This document shows positions 8,427 to 18,204 of a DNA stretch of 64,000 nt, piece after piece; the first letter of the stretch is position 1; every line of letters begins with the position of its first letter. The DNA is from Rosenbergiella metrosideri (lineage in GTDB: Bacteria; Pseudomonadota; Gammaproteobacteria; Enterobacterales; Enterobacteriaceae): positions 1-64,000 of the forward strand of contig NZ_JALBCV010000014.1 in assembly GCF_022602565.1 (NCBI RefSeq), in the 5' to 3' direction. The notes beneath the pieces were generated by a model. It saw only the letters and a program-made list of their open reading frames with translations. It was not told the origin of the DNA and ran no database searches. The position numbers and the translations under genes were made by a program.

Positions 8427-9233
8427 CTAAAGATGACTGTATAGTCCCAATTTATGCAGGTCACTGTACGTCAGTTCTGAAATATCACTGCGTTTGATCC
8501 TTTTAAGATGCTCGGGGGCTAGCACTGAAAGAATATCCGGCGGAGACTCTTCTTCCCATTCAGGTTCAATCATATCGGTAGAGTCTGTTAACTCCTGAAT
8601 GATACGGCTACCGAGGGTTGAGGTATTCAAAACACATTCAGAAACCGTCTGATTTTTTACTTGTTGAATACAGTGATACAACTCATCGTCACTCTTAAGA
8701 ACATAATCCTGTCGCGGTTTATTTTTATCTTTTCCGGATGTATCACCTTCCCCCCATAGTAAATAATATTTATATTCGCGGTTCAGTTGTCGCAAAATAT
8801 CATCGTTGTCCAGCAAATCGTTTCCCTCACCGTTGGCAGTATGCCAGCCTGTATAGTGTCCACCGTGAGGCAGGAGCGATGAGACGTCGATGAGTTCATT
8901 CGTCATCGATTCCGGCGCAGTGTCCCGCTGCATCGCCTTAACGCTAAACAGGAATTGGCCGGCCTGAATTATCATACCTGGCCTAAGCGTAACAGGTTCA
9001 TTAGGCTGCAGCGCTACATCGTTTACTAGGCATTGATAGCGCTGACTATGGCAAGTCAGCACAACTGAAAACGAGGTTCGTTCGATATATAAAACATCAT
9101 AGAGCCCTCCGGAGAGGGCTGTAGTAAATGTTGCACTGATCAAACAGAAGTACCCCGTCTGTTCAGGCAATCGATCCGTCTGTGGATCGCCATTTATACG
9201 AGGTAGTGGCCAGTCTATACACAATTGCATCAT
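8427..9233 (-). CDS. T6SS-associated FHA-like protein
   Basis: A 268-residue protein. The N-terminal ~110 residues are beta-rich, with an Asn-Asp-x-x-Leu-x-Pro-x-x-x-x-x-Leu-Arg-Pro-Gly-x-x-Ile turn and a closing Phe-Leu-Phe-Ser-Val strand, typical of FHA-type domains. The C-terminal part is acidic and helical and unfamiliar to me. Its start overlaps the PAAR stop as TAATG, so it is translationally coupled. T6SS FHA proteins (Fha1/TagH) bind phosphothreonine and link the system to the PpkA/PppA kinase and phosphatase. Neither of those is in this window, so this one may act as a structural adaptor instead. The assignment rests mainly on context plus the N-terminal fold pattern. Confidence 0.55.
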   Translation of the reverse strand: MMQLCIDWPLPRINGDPQTDRLPEQTGYFCLISATFTTALSGGLYDVLYIERTSFSVVLTCHSQRYQCLVNDVALQPNEPVTLRPGMIIQAGQFLFSVKAMQRDTAPESMTNELIDVSSLLPHGGHYTGWHTANGEGNDLLDNDDILRQLNREYKYYLLWGEGDTSGKDKNKPRQDYVLKSDDELYHCIQQVKNQTVSECVLNTSTLGSRIIQELTDSTDMIEPEWEEESPPDILSVLAPEHLKRIKRSDISELTYSDLHKLGLYSHL

Positions 9234-9496
9234 TATTGGCCTATAAAAACGTTATCTGAACCGGTCACGATACTGGACCCACATGCTGTACAGTCACCCA
9301 TACGTGCAGCAGGATAGCCATTAATTGTGATCGTTCCCGACCCACTGGCAATGACCGCGCCGCCGTGCAATCCACATGCTGTTGCGCTCGCGGCAAGCAT
9401 AGCAGCAGGGAGTCCATTGATAGTGACATTACACGAACCACTCGCGATGGCCCCTCCGTGGCAAATGATATCCCCTACTCTTGCTGCTGGTAACAT
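9233..9496 (-). CDS. PAAR-repeat spike tip protein
   Basis: An 87-residue protein built of repeated units of the form Gly-Gly-x-Ile-x-Ser-Gly-Ser-x-x-Val-x-x-Asn-Gly-x-Pro-Ala-Ala, with spaced Cys and His residues (Cys12, His13, Cys42, His44, Cys69, Cys72) suitable for the zinc site at the tip. PAAR proteins cap the VgrG trimer and sharpen the T6SS spike. This is a bare PAAR: it has no transmembrane prePAAR segment and no effector domain. A good GGAGAT lies before the ATG. It is placed directly after vgrG, as expected for partner proteins. Confidence 0.95.
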   Translation of the reverse strand: MLPAARVGDIICHGGAIASGSCNVTINGLPAAMLAASATACGLHGGAVIASGSGTITINGYPAARMGDCTACGSSIVTGSDNVFIGQ

Positions 9497-9544
9497 AGAT
9501 TATCTCCTAGTGTAAGTTTTCACCTCTAACGACATCCCCACCTA

Positions 9545-12331
9545 TTAGGGTGGCGGATTGAACGTTCCTGTCGGCACTGGCGCTGGCGTCGGCGTCGGTG
9601 CTGGCGTTGGCGTTGGTGCTGGCGTTGGCGATGGCGCTGGCGTCGGCGTCGGTGCTGGCGTTGGCGTCGGCGTCGGTGCTGGCGTTGGCGTTGGTGCTGG
9701 CGTTGGCGCTGGCGTTGGCGTTGGCGCTGGCGTTGGCGTCGGTGCTGGCGTCGGCGTCGGTGCTGGCGTTGGCGCTGGCGTTGGTGCTGGCGTCGGCGTC
9801 GGTGCTGGCGTTGGCGTCGGTGCTGGCGTCGGTGCTGGCGTTGGCGATGGCGATGGCGTTGGCGCTGGCGTTGGCGATGGCGCTGGCGTTGGCGTTGGCG
9901 TCGGTGCTGGCGTTGGCGATGGCGCTGGCGTCGGCGTTGGCGTCGGTGCTGGCGTTGGCGATGGCGCTGGCGTCGGCGTTGGCGTTGGCGTCGGTGCTGG
10001 CGATGGCGCTGGCGTTGGCGTTGGCGATGGCGCTGGCGTTGGCGCTGGCGTTGGCGTTGGCGATGGCGCTGGCGTCGGCGTTGGCGTCGGTGCTGGCGAT
10101 GGCGTTGGCGATGGCGCTGGCGTCGGCGTTGGCGTCGGTGCTGGCGATGGCGCTGGCGTTGGCGTTGGCGATGGCGCTGGCGTCGGTGCTGGCACGGGGA
10201 TCGGTAAATTAGGTAGTGGAAGGGGTAAGGCAATTGCCCCTTTCAACGCGATTAGTGCAGCCAAAGATGTTAAAGCCGCAAGCCCTCCACCACCGCCTCC
10301 TCCTCCGCATTCATCGTCATCACCGGGATTCAGTTCAACCGAATCAGACTGGATGACCACGCGTTCTTTGCCGATAATTTTAATCACTTTCCCAGTCAGA
10401 ATCAGCTCCCCACCGGTACCAAACTCAAGGTGTCCGCCGCTGATTAGAGAGGCTGCGCCGCCAATCTCTTTCTGCCACGCCCCACCTACTGACATAGCAT
10501 GATAGCCTCCGATATTGACTAGACTTGCACCGCCAATATTTTTATTATCAACTCCCCCCACGTTGACCGCACGCGCACCGACTATTGAAGAGATTTGCGC
10601 CGCTCCAACGCTTAGCATAGAGGCAGCGCCAATCGACGTGATACTCATCCCTGCTACATTCTTGTTGAAATCTTGCGCAATAACTTCACGACGGCTTTCA
10701 CCAACATGCAGTTCTGAGTTAGCGCCGATAACATGCTTTTCGTCATTTTTAGTCAGACGGGACATATCGCGTTCAGCCTGTTCCCAGTAACTTTCCTTAC
10801 CGGGCTTATCGTCAAAACGAATGCCATTAAAATTCGTTTTGCCGCCGCCTAGCGTGCGGCTGATTAATCCACTTTGGGTCGCATTACCCGGCAAATCCCA
10901 AGGAGGGCTAGTGATATTGTTGTAAAGACTACCAATAATTAACGGCCTGTCAGGGTCGCCATTGATAAAATCAACAATCACTTCCTGGTTGATACGCGGG
11001 ATGTAAAGTCCACCAAAACCGTTTCCTGCCCAAGCCTGACTGACTCGAATCCAGCAAGAATCACCGTCATTATTTTTACCGTAACGATCCCACAGAAAGC
11101 GCACCTTTACGCGACCATAGCTATCTGTCCAAAGCTCTTCTCCCGATGGCCCCACGACAATCGCATTTTGAGGACCGTGCGTACGAGGCCTAGCGATGGT
11201 TTGCGGATGACGATAGATCTTCGTTGTTGGCTGAACGGTGAAATCACATTCAACCGAAAAATCCCATTGCTGTGAGCGCTGTTCGGTTTCCTGAACAATG
11301 AACCGGCTGGAAATAACCATGTATTCCCTGTTAGCCTTACTAATTGGATGGCCTTTTAGTGTAAAATTGATACCGCAAGCTAGGCCGCGTAGCTCGCCAC
11401 TCCCCGAGGCCCTAGATCCCTGTGCACCGAGTTCTTCAATTCGTACACGCGCCAGTTTTTCCCCTATATCAGGCTGATCGTAATCTCCTGGCCACTGATA
11501 TATTTCCATATCATTGTGGTGAGTTTTGCGGGGTTTGACGTCCATCGCCAAAATATCTGCACGTGATTTGGTAAAATCATAATCGTTGGTGACCCAGCGA
11601 CCACTTGTAAGGGCCTCTTGGTGGATTAATTGCCGAACATATTCTTCCTCAGCCTTTGGGGTTTCGGGAAGATATTGAATGACTTGATAGGCCTGACTGT
11701 CACTGTATCGGTGTGCGCCAACATGATCGACAAGAACTAGCTTATGCTTGGCCTCATGATGTTCAAAAAACCAATAAATTCCCCACTCTTCCATCAGTCG
11801 CTGAATGAAAGCGAAATCACTTTCACCATACTGCACTTGGAAATCGAGCACAGGGTAGACATCTGTCAAACGTCGTTCATAAGAAAAATTGTATTCGGAC
11901 AACACCTCATCAATGATTTCTACGACATTTTTAGCCTGAAAAATTTTATAGTCGGTCGTCAGCTCGGCAAGAAAAAGCCATGGACGTAAAATAATCTCAT
12001 ACATAGCTTGCGCGGCATCTCGGCCCACATAGCGTGCTTTTTCAACCAGTCCGGAGATTTCTCGAGTACTTTTCCCCTTTCCACGCGACGTGCCTAACCC
12101 ATTGCCATCTAGCTCAATAGTGATTGTCATTTCCTTACCAATCAACGCTTTCAAATCAATATTTGAAGCGGCTTGCCAAGGAATATCAGGATCGTCGGGT
12201 GTTTTCACCGTCAGTGTGTAGGTGTAGAGCGTTGAGAACGCTTCTTCACCTTCGAGTTTTGTCAGCACTAGCGCAGGCTGGTTCATTAGCCTGGGCATCG
12301 CTGAGCTATGCAACATAATTGTTCGCGACAT
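9545..12331 (-). CDS. vgrG: T6SS spike protein VgrG with a long Pro-Thr-Ala-Ser tail
   Basis: A 928-residue protein. Residues 1-370 form the gp27-like base. Residues about 394-475 form the gp5 OB fold, with [10 protein letters not shown] and Trp-Ala-Gly. Residues 540-670 form a beta-helix of Gly-Gly-Ala-x-x-x-x-Ile repeats (DUF2345-like). Then follow eight Gly residues (about 675-682), a hydrophobic stretch rich in Leu and Ala (683-703), and about 210 residues of strictly alternating Pro with Thr, Ala or Ser, ending Phe-Asn-Pro-Pro-Pro. Ordinary VgrG ends near residue 650. VgrG trimers form the T6SS puncturing spike. The tail is not a recognisable toxin domain; it may be a stalk, a PAAR or effector dock, or simply an expanded repeat. 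It lies between the 232-codon unknown gene and PAAR. Confidence 0.95.
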   Translation of the reverse strand: MSRTIMLHSSAMPRLMNQPALVLTKLEGEEAFSTLYTYTLTVKTPDDPDIPWQAASNIDLKALIGKEMTITIELDGNGLGTSRGKGKSTREISGLVEKARYVGRDAAQAMYEIILRPWLFLAELTTDYKIFQAKNVVEIIDEVLSEYNFSYERRLTDVYPVLDFQVQYGESDFAFIQRLMEEWGIYWFFEHHEAKHKLVLVDHVGAHRYSDSQAYQVIQYLPETPKAEEEYVRQLIHQEALTSGRWVTNDYDFTKSRADILAMDVKPRKTHHNDMEIYQWPGDYDQPDIGEKLARVRIEELGAQGSRASGSGELRGLACGINFTLKGHPISKANREYMVISSRFIVQETEQRSQQWDFSVECDFTVQPTTKIYRHPQTIARPRTHGPQNAIVVGPSGEELWTDSYGRVKVRFLWDRYGKNNDGDSCWIRVSQAWAGNGFGGLYIPRINQEVIVDFINGDPDRPLIIGSLYNNITSPPWDLPGNATQSGLISRTLGGGKTNFNGIRFDDKPGKESYWEQAERDMSRLTKNDEKHVIGANSELHVGESRREVIAQDFNKNVAGMSITSIGAASMLSVGAAQISSIVGARAVNVGGVDNKNIGGASLVNIGGYHAMSVGGAWQKEIGGAASLISGGHLEFGTGGELILTGKVIKIIGKERVVIQSDSVELNPGDDDECGGGGGGGGLAALTSLAALIALKGAIALPLPLPNLPIPVPAPTPAPSPTPTPAPSPAPTPTPTPAPSPTPSPAPTPTPTPAPSPTPTPAPTPAPSPTPTPAPSPAPTPTPTPTPAPSPTPAPTPTPTPAPSPTPAPTPTPTPAPSPTPAPTPSPSPTPAPTPAPTPTPAPTPTPAPTPAPTPAPTPTPAPTPTPAPTPTPAPTPAPTPTPAPTPTPTPAPTPTPAPSPTPAPTPTPAPTPTPAPVPTGTFNPPP
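9565..10195. repeat. Short tandem repeat encoding the VgrG proline-rich tail
   Basis: On the plus strand the block is built of GGCGTT, GGCGTC, GGTGCT, GGCGCT and GGCGAT hexamers in variable order, with 12- and 18-base higher-order units. The minus strand reads Pro-Thr, Pro-Ala and Pro-Ser dipeptides. The hexamer unit keeps the reading frame whatever the copy number, so length variation between strains by slippage or recombination is expected. Several long frames on both strands here are by-products of the repeat. Confidence 0.95.
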
Positions 12332-12369
12332 AGTGTTACCTACTAACCTGTTAATATCGCAAAGTGCAA

Positions 12370-13068
12370 CTATCGCACTTCATCAATGGGATGTCCGGTT
12401 CTGATTATTTGGGAATCGAGCATCCGGCCGAAGCGGCTTTGACGCCATAACCAGACAGACATATCGCTGGCCGTACAGCAAGGCCAGTTACGCCACGGCA
12501 TATGGCGAACACCGTGTTGTTCGTTTAGCCACTCATCCGCCTCACAACGGACACAGCACAGCTGACTAAACAAAAGGGATTGCGAAGGCAGCCAGTCACT
12601 GAGTTTACCGTTGACCTGAACATACCTCGTGCGTGAAAGCAGATGACAGGCTTCGTGAATTTCCTTTCGCTGTAATGTGCTTGCGCCGCCGTGCAGCAGA
12701 GATAATAGCAGCCGGGCAAGCCAGAATGGTAAACCGATTGGAGAGACTAACTGCCGGAGAATGCGCCGATGGCTAGTGCGCACGTACAGTAGCTGAGATA
12801 CGCCAACATCGGGTGATACCGGCGGCAAAAAAGCCCCTAAGATATAGGAATTATTCGATTTCTCATTTTCAGGCATGACGAAACACCAGGGGTAATTATT
12901 GAGCTCTCGAGCATCGACCAGCGGTAGAGGCTGGCGCATGATTAACGCATTAAGACGTTCAACGATGTTCCGCGCACGGCGATAATGCCAGGGTTTTAGG
13001 CGCATTGAGGGTGAAGGACCACTCAGCCATACGGTAATTCGTACAGGAAAGAATAAGCGCCTAATCAT
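12370..13068 (-). CDS. Unknown protein encoded between tssM and vgrG
   Basis: A 232-residue basic, Trp- and Arg-rich protein without signal peptide or clear membrane segment; one moderately hydrophobic stretch lies near residues 120-135. Its start overlaps the tssM stop by 4 bases (ATGA), so it is translated with the T6SS machinery. Cys residues cluster in the last third (Cys-Cys-Val-Arg-Cys and Cys-Cys), which could bind metal. I do not recognise a family. From its position just before vgrG it could be an adaptor, a loading factor or an effector, but nothing in the sequence decides this. Confidence 0.75.
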   Translation of the reverse strand: MIRRLFFPVRITVWLSGPSPSMRLKPWHYRRARNIVERLNALIMRQPLPLVDARELNNYPWCFVMPENEKSNNSYILGAFLPPVSPDVGVSQLLYVRTSHRRILRQLVSPIGLPFWLARLLLSLLHGGASTLQRKEIHEACHLLSRTRYVQVNGKLSDWLPSQSLLFSQLCCVRCEADEWLNEQHGVRHMPWRNWPCCTASDMSVWLWRQSRFGRMLDSQIIRTGHPIDEVR

Positions 13069-16000
13069 ATGACCTCATCCTGTGTCCCCGTCTCAGGGCA
13101 GCGGAAGTCACGAAGTATATCGCCCGGCATTGCCCCATCGACCGCCAGTCCGTCCAGCTGCAGTTCGACGCGCTTTTTCCCAATCCCCCACTGCAGTAAC
13201 AGATTACCCTCAGGGGTATCACGAATGGTTTCGGCCGCGTCCAGCCAGTGCAGAAGCGCCCAAGGTCCTTGCCAATGCGAATCAGGCAATGCGCTTGCTT
13301 GATCCTCTCGCAGCGTCATACTGATATCACTCCCCTGACGCACAGCTGACCAGTACAGTGCTTGTACCGAGAGTGGGCCGTGAGCATATTTTAGTGTTTC
13401 GCCATTGAAACTCAGAATAAACTCCCTGACCTCAGGCGCGAGAGAGCGCACACTGGCAGAGAAACTCAGTGCCGGTTTTTGATTATCCCCGCCAGAAAAG
13501 AATAACGCTTTAATCGTGGCTGCCTGCTCAAAGAAAGCAAGCCCCTCAACATTGCTAGTCCCTTTAAAACGCCATGGGTAACGAGAAGTATCAACTTTTT
13601 CTGCCAAGTTATCCTTGAACCAGCTGTCAACCATGCCCCCCGGTGCAAAAAACCTGACAAAATCTGCGACAGAAACTTCACGTTTGCTGTCAGCAAAGGG
13701 ATAACGCCCCTGAAAATGACGACGACAGATCTCCCCTAGTCCGTCACGAATCGCCTCAGTACTGCGCGCAATATCTCGCTGCTGTACTTTACTAAAAGTC
13801 GCTGACAGCAGCGGGGAGACCACCTTTCTGACCGCAGTGGGCCAAGTCGCTTCTTGGGCTCCCATTTTTGCATTGTCCATCGCCATCTGCTGACCGTTTA
13901 TATTGGCAAAGGCACTGTTATAGATCACAAAACGCGTGTACTGATCGCGAAGTAACATTAATACGCCATTAAAACCGCTTTCCTGAGTCTGCAGCAGGTC
14001 TGTCGGCGCATCCTGTTTCCTGTTTTCTCCTAATACGAAGATACGTAGACCAGCAAATCGATCGTCCAGCAGCTGTTTGATCAGGGCCCGATCGATAAAT
14101 CCTTTGTTTACCTCATGACTCAATTCATGGTTTCCCGATAAGGAACTAGTGCTCAGCGTTGTCTCGTTGACGACACGATGGAAAACGGCGGTTAAAGGAG
14201 AGTGTTCACTAATCATTGTGCGTAATAACCCAATGTTGAGCGATACATCATTCTCCTCATCAGCCGGTTCCTCCAGTGAGATCAGCCGTAAGTTATCGAG
14301 AAAGCGCTGCCAATAGGCAGCGTAGTTTTTCAGATATTGAGTCAACACTCGGTTGTGGAGATCCGACAGACTTTTTAGTCCTGCCTTTTCACCTATCACC
14401 CAGCTATCTTCACGCTGTAACGACAGTAGGGATGTCAGCATTTTTTTTTTAACCACCCGTTCCCAACCGGCTCGTGTATAAAACCCAGGAATTCCCTGCT
14501 GATTGAGTTCGTTATCACTCAGGTAAAAAAGTTGCGGGGACTCAGTACCCGTTATCGCCCGCAACGTTAGATTCGCGGGGGCTATTTTTTCACTATCATG
14601 TTCTATACGCTGCAAAAGCCGCGCGCTTTCATCCTTTTCCCGCAGCCGCGCCCGCGCCTGTGCAATCAAGGTGTCATCTGCAGGTGGCAGCGGTTTTTGC
14701 CATGCTTGTAGAGTGAACAGATCGTTCAGATAGTGCTGCAGAGGTTCAATATCTTCCACACCGCTAAATCTACGGCTTTGTAGCCAACGATGACTTAAGT
14801 AACTAGCCAGCCAGGCGTAATCCCCCACGGTGTGGCGGGTTAACATTAGATAACTTTTCAATGCCATCCAGACACGCTGATCGTCGGAGGCTTTCAGCGC
14901 AAGCTGTAAATCATCATGTGCGTTTTTAACCAGTTCAGGGAGCAGATAGTGTTTTAATACGTGGTGGTAGAGCGAATCAGTCCCTGCAGTGAGGGTATAT
15001 CCGGTATAAAGACCATAACGCCATGCTAGATCTGGATCGGTGAGGTTAAGTCCAGGATATTTAGCAAGCCCCTGTGTTGTACTGAGTAGAGGCATTAACT
15101 TAGTTTCAGCCTTTTCATCCGTATAGTTAGCTAGCTGAAGCGCCATCTGGCTAACTTTTTTATCTAACGTAGTGAGATAGTCATGGTTGAGCTTATAACT
15201 GGTATCCAGTGCGAGCATAAGCCCTACCGCTACTCCCCAGCAGGCAAGATGCCCAAACAGATTTTTCAGACGGTTAGCTGCATGCTGCTGTACGTTATGG
15301 CGGACCAAATCACCATCGCAGCCGATGACTTCGCCGAAAAGTTGCGTCAGGAAGTAGTGTTTACTCCAAGCATTTTCGCTGAGAAGCGCCTGATCTTCAC
15401 TGAGCGAACGTTTATCAGCAGGCAAAGCAGACAACTTTCCCGTATTGACCAACTGATACCAGCGTTGTAAAAGCGTTTTATTATTGAACAATGAAAAGCG
15501 CTGTGGCTGACAACTACTCGTGAAATAGACACCACGTAGTGTAGAAAAAACGTCAGTCTCGTCATACCGTGAGGCAAAGAAGATATTATTGACCATCTCA
15601 TTAACTACGCTAGCAAGCTGGGAAAAATCGTCGGGAAAAGCATACAATCGCTTGCGATCACCCACGTCATACTCCTCCTGCTGGCGCAGATAAACCGCGC
15701 TGCTCAGACGATGATACAACAGGTCAAATTCCTGTTTTAACTGATGATTAAGATTTTGAGAGGCGTGCGGTAACGCATTTTCCCAGTCGAGTGTGACTCC
15801 CCAAAGTTGTTCCCTTTCCGCGAGCGTTAGATTACGGAAAAAATCTGTAAAGCCGCTAAGCAGGTCGAGTTTTGTGACAATCACATAAACGGGAAAACGC
15901 ACGCCGAGCTTTTCACGGGCTTCGCCGATCCTTCCACGCAGTGCTGCAGCCATAGCCAGACGTTCGGAGTGGGTTTTGTGCAGAATATCCTCAACCGATA

Positions 16001-16838
16001 GTGCGACAATCGCCCCATTAACCCCTTGGGTAGGGCGATTTTTTTTCAGCGCAGACAGCAGACTCTTCCACTCCTCATGCGCGTCATGCGTTTCACTAAC
16101 GAACCGACCCGCCGTGTCAATGAAAACAGCTTGGTTAGTAAACAGGCATTCACAACTATCGGTGGGTACCGTTTCACTGTTTTTACGTGACAATTGCTCC
16201 GGTAAGGGGAAATCTTGACCGGAGGACAACAGTAGTGCGGTCTTACCTGCCGACGTTGGGCCTAACACTAAAAACCACGGAAGCGTGGCGCGTCGTAGGC
16301 CCAGAAAACGCTGCCAGCGAGGGATCACCTGCTGTATCTGACGCATATATTGCATGCCCCGAGTCACGGCCGTGTGGATAGCCGTATTGGCTTGCGCGAT
16401 ATTCTTCTGCGTTGAGGACGTTTTTTTTAGCCACCGACTTAGCAGTTCGGGGTTGCGCGCCAGTGCCTGTAAAAAACGCCAGACACCATAAGCCAGCGCC
16501 GCGAACGCCACGAAAGCCATCAGCAGTAGACGATGACCTGATAGCTTCAGTGGATAGCTTTTACCGATCAACAACCACGGACCTGTAATCCAGATGAGCG
16601 CCAGCATCATCAGGGTCAGCGATATAAAAAGTGGTAAGCGCAGCCAGTATGCCACCATGATGAAAACCAACATGACGACGATGACAATGCGTGAAGAGAC
16701 CGATTCAAGTGGCCTAGCCTCACCAAATCCCAGCCAAGGGCCGAGCAACCAGCAGGCGATGATCAGTAACAGACAAAGTGTGATCAGTAACACCCGAAGC
16801 CAGATCCCCCTTGAAAAAAAACGATTTAATACTGACAT
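13065..16838 (-). CDS. tssM: T6SS membrane-complex protein TssM (IcmF)
   Basis: A 1257-residue inner membrane protein of normal length. The N-terminal ~125 residues hold several membrane helices (about 14-34, 50-90 and 103-122). A cytoplasmic GTPase-like domain follows, with Walker A GPTSAGKT at 193-200, an Asp-Thr-Ala-Gly-Arg switch near 240 and a Thr-Lys-Leu-Asp motif near 320. A further membrane helix near 540 leads to a large periplasmic domain to the C-terminus. TssM, TssL and TssJ form the trans-envelope channel that docks the baseplate. The intact Walker A contrasts with the degenerate one in the TssM-like protein of the rightward operon. It follows tssL by 10 bases. Confidence 0.97.
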   Translation of the reverse strand: MSVLNRFFSRGIWLRVLLITLCLLLIIACWLLGPWLGFGEARPLESVSSRIVIVVMLVFIMVAYWLRLPLFISLTLMMLALIWITGPWLLIGKSYPLKLSGHRLLLMAFVAFAALAYGVWRFLQALARNPELLSRWLKKTSSTQKNIAQANTAIHTAVTRGMQYMRQIQQVIPRWQRFLGLRRATLPWFLVLGPTSAGKTALLLSSGQDFPLPEQLSRKNSETVPTDSCECLFTNQAVFIDTAGRFVSETHDAHEEWKSLLSALKKNRPTQGVNGAIVALSVEDILHKTHSERLAMAAALRGRIGEAREKLGVRFPVYVIVTKLDLLSGFTDFFRNLTLAEREQLWGVTLDWENALPHASQNLNHQLKQEFDLLYHRLSSAVYLRQQEEYDVGDRKRLYAFPDDFSQLASVVNEMVNNIFFASRYDETDVFSTLRGVYFTSSCQPQRFSLFNNKTLLQRWYQLVNTGKLSALPADKRSLSEDQALLSENAWSKHYFLTQLFGEVIGCDGDLVRHNVQQHAANRLKNLFGHLACWGVAVGLMLALDTSYKLNHDYLTTLDKKVSQMALQLANYTDEKAETKLMPLLSTTQGLAKYPGLNLTDPDLAWRYGLYTGYTLTAGTDSLYHHVLKHYLLPELVKNAHDDLQLALKASDDQRVWMALKSYLMLTRHTVGDYAWLASYLSHRWLQSRRFSGVEDIEPLQHYLNDLFTLQAWQKPLPPADDTLIAQARARLREKDESARLLQRIEHDSEKIAPANLTLRAITGTESPQLFYLSDNELNQQGIPGFYTRAGWERVVKKKMLTSLLSLQREDSWVIGEKAGLKSLSDLHNRVLTQYLKNYAAYWQRFLDNLRLISLEEPADEENDVSLNIGLLRTMISEHSPLTAVFHRVVNETTLSTSSLSGNHELSHEVNKGFIDRALIKQLLDDRFAGLRIFVLGENRKQDAPTDLLQTQESGFNGVLMLLRDQYTRFVIYNSAFANINGQQMAMDNAKMGAQEATWPTAVRKVVSPLLSATFSKVQQRDIARSTEAIRDGLGEICRRHFQGRYPFADSKREVSVADFVRFFAPGGMVDSWFKDNLAEKVDTSRYPWRFKGTSNVEGLAFFEQAATIKALFFSGGDNQKPALSFSASVRSLAPEVREFILSFNGETLKYAHGPLSVQALYWSAVRQGSDISMTLREDQASALPDSHWQGPWALLHWLDAAETIRDTPEGNLLLQWGIGKKRVELQLDGLAVDGAMPGDILRDFRCPETGTQDEVI

Positions 16839-16848
16839 GGTGTATCCA

Positions 16849-18204
16849 TTAATAATTTACAAAGATATCGACACGGCGGTTCTGAGCACGCCCAACTGAG
16901 CTACGATTACTAGAGACAGGATTGCGAGCGCCCATCCCCGAATATTGAATATCCGCTTTTGATAACCCGGCTTTCAGAAAAACCTGTGCCACGCTCTCTG
17001 CACGCTTTTCTGACAATACTTGGTTGTTGGGGACGCCAGGACGATTGATTGGCATCGAATCGGTATAGCCAACAATGCGCACGTTACCGTTAAGTTGTTG
17101 GACCGAGTGGGCAATCTTCAGCAGTAATTCAACCCTCTCAGGGAGGATTTCCGTTGCCCCGACGGCGAAATTGGTATCACCTGGTAGGGTAATGATGCCC
17201 TGATGTGCCTGCTCCTTGACATGAAGAAGCTGCTGAGCAATTTCGTCTTTCAATAAATCGCTCAGGCGAAGAGCATTAGTTGCGGGTATAGCGCTTTGCG
17301 GGGACTGTTGTAATGCATTCATCCTCAGTAACACTTGGCTTTCCGGCTTGAGCAGTAGGTATTTCCACCCAATGAAGCAACCACTACACACTACTAACGT
17401 CAGTAGCAGCGATACACGTACCGGAATAATCCCCAGGCGGCGTTTTTTGTCGTTGCGACGAGGTAGACCATGTGAAGCTAGTGCTAATGGGATACTGTCT
17501 CGGGTACTTTGCAATAACGTAAGCATACGCTGGCGAATTTTAGTCAGCTGACGTTCACCGTTTTCAACAATGCTATAACGACCTTCAAAGCCGAGTCCGA
17601 GGATACGTAACAGAATTTCTAGTACGTCGGCATATTCATGCGGCGTCATGGAAAGACGACCCACTAACAGGAAAAATTTATCTCCACCATCGCTGTCACC
17701 TTCGAAATGGTTCAGAAGATTGTTGTGAGCCCAGCCATATTCCTGTCCCCATGCTCTTGCCACCGCAGCCTCATCAAGCGCTGTACACAGGCAGAAACGC
17801 ACGATGGCCATTTTCTTCCATGAGATATCCACCTCATCACACACGACACCGAATAGAGAGATTTCAGCTTTCAATCCTTCCTTCAATAGCAGCATTTGCT
17901 CACGGTTATCGAGGCTTTCCGGCATTTCGCTTAGGACACGTAGAAGCGGTTGAGCGGCTTCTAGTAGCGGTTCACGCGCTGCCGTGACCAGAGCAACCCG
18001 TTGCTGAACGCTGTCCGTACGAAGTTGCGCGGCATCGTAACGCAGCTGCGCACCAGGAATAGAGGTATTTTGCGGTTTTTCCGCCGAGCTTGATTCAACA
18101 GATAAAGGGTCATCCAGCAGGAAATGCCCTAATGCCTGATCGCTCTCTGCACCGGTTAAGAAGGAAAAGTCCTCGATGGTGTTCAGGTCACTACTCGCAC
18201 TCAT
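16849..18204 (-). CDS. tssL: T6SS membrane protein TssL with C-terminal OmpA domain
   Basis: About 451 residues from the ATG at 18204, which overlaps the tssK stop as TAATG; an in-frame start at 18222 is less likely. The N-terminal ~230 residues form the cytoplasmic DotU/IcmH bundle, with the Cys-Thr-Ala-Leu-Asp-Glu-Ala motif. One membrane helix follows near 265-285, and then a periplasmic OmpA-like peptidoglycan-binding domain over the last ~110 residues (Gly-Tyr-Thr-Asp and Asn-Arg-Arg-Val-Asp-Ile). The OmpA module anchors the TssJLM complex to the cell wall. Extended TssL proteins make a separate TagL anchor unnecessary. Confidence 0.95.
   Translation of the reverse strand: MSASSDLNTIEDFSFLTGAESDQALGHFLLDDPLSVESSSAEKPQNTSIPGAQLRYDAAQLRTDSVQQRVALVTAAREPLLEAAQPLLRVLSEMPESLDNREQMLLLKEGLKAEISLFGVVCDEVDISWKKMAIVRFCLCTALDEAAVARAWGQEYGWAHNNLLNHFEGDSDGGDKFFLLVGRLSMTPHEYADVLEILLRILGLGFEGRYSIVENGERQLTKIRQRMLTLLQSTRDSIPLALASHGLPRRNDKKRRLGIIPVRVSLLLTLVVCSGCFIGWKYLLLKPESQVLLRMNALQQSPQSAIPATNALRLSDLLKDEIAQQLLHVKEQAHQGIITLPGDTNFAVGATEILPERVELLLKIAHSVQQLNGNVRIVGYTDSMPINRPGVPNNQVLSEKRAESVAQVFLKAGLSKADIQYSGMGARNPVSSNRSSVGRAQNRRVDIFVNY

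Noticed and set aside
9565-10195. Repeat block as a CRISPR array
   Set aside because: Units are 6-18 bases without unique spacers and lie inside the vgrG coding frame.
9526-10502. Long ORFs on both strands across the VgrG tail (for example Val-Gly-Ala-Gly-rich, Leu-Ala-rich or Arg-Gln-rich products)
   Set aside because: They arise because the hexamer repeat lacks stop codons in all frames. The minus-strand VgrG frame is the only one with domain homology and operon context.
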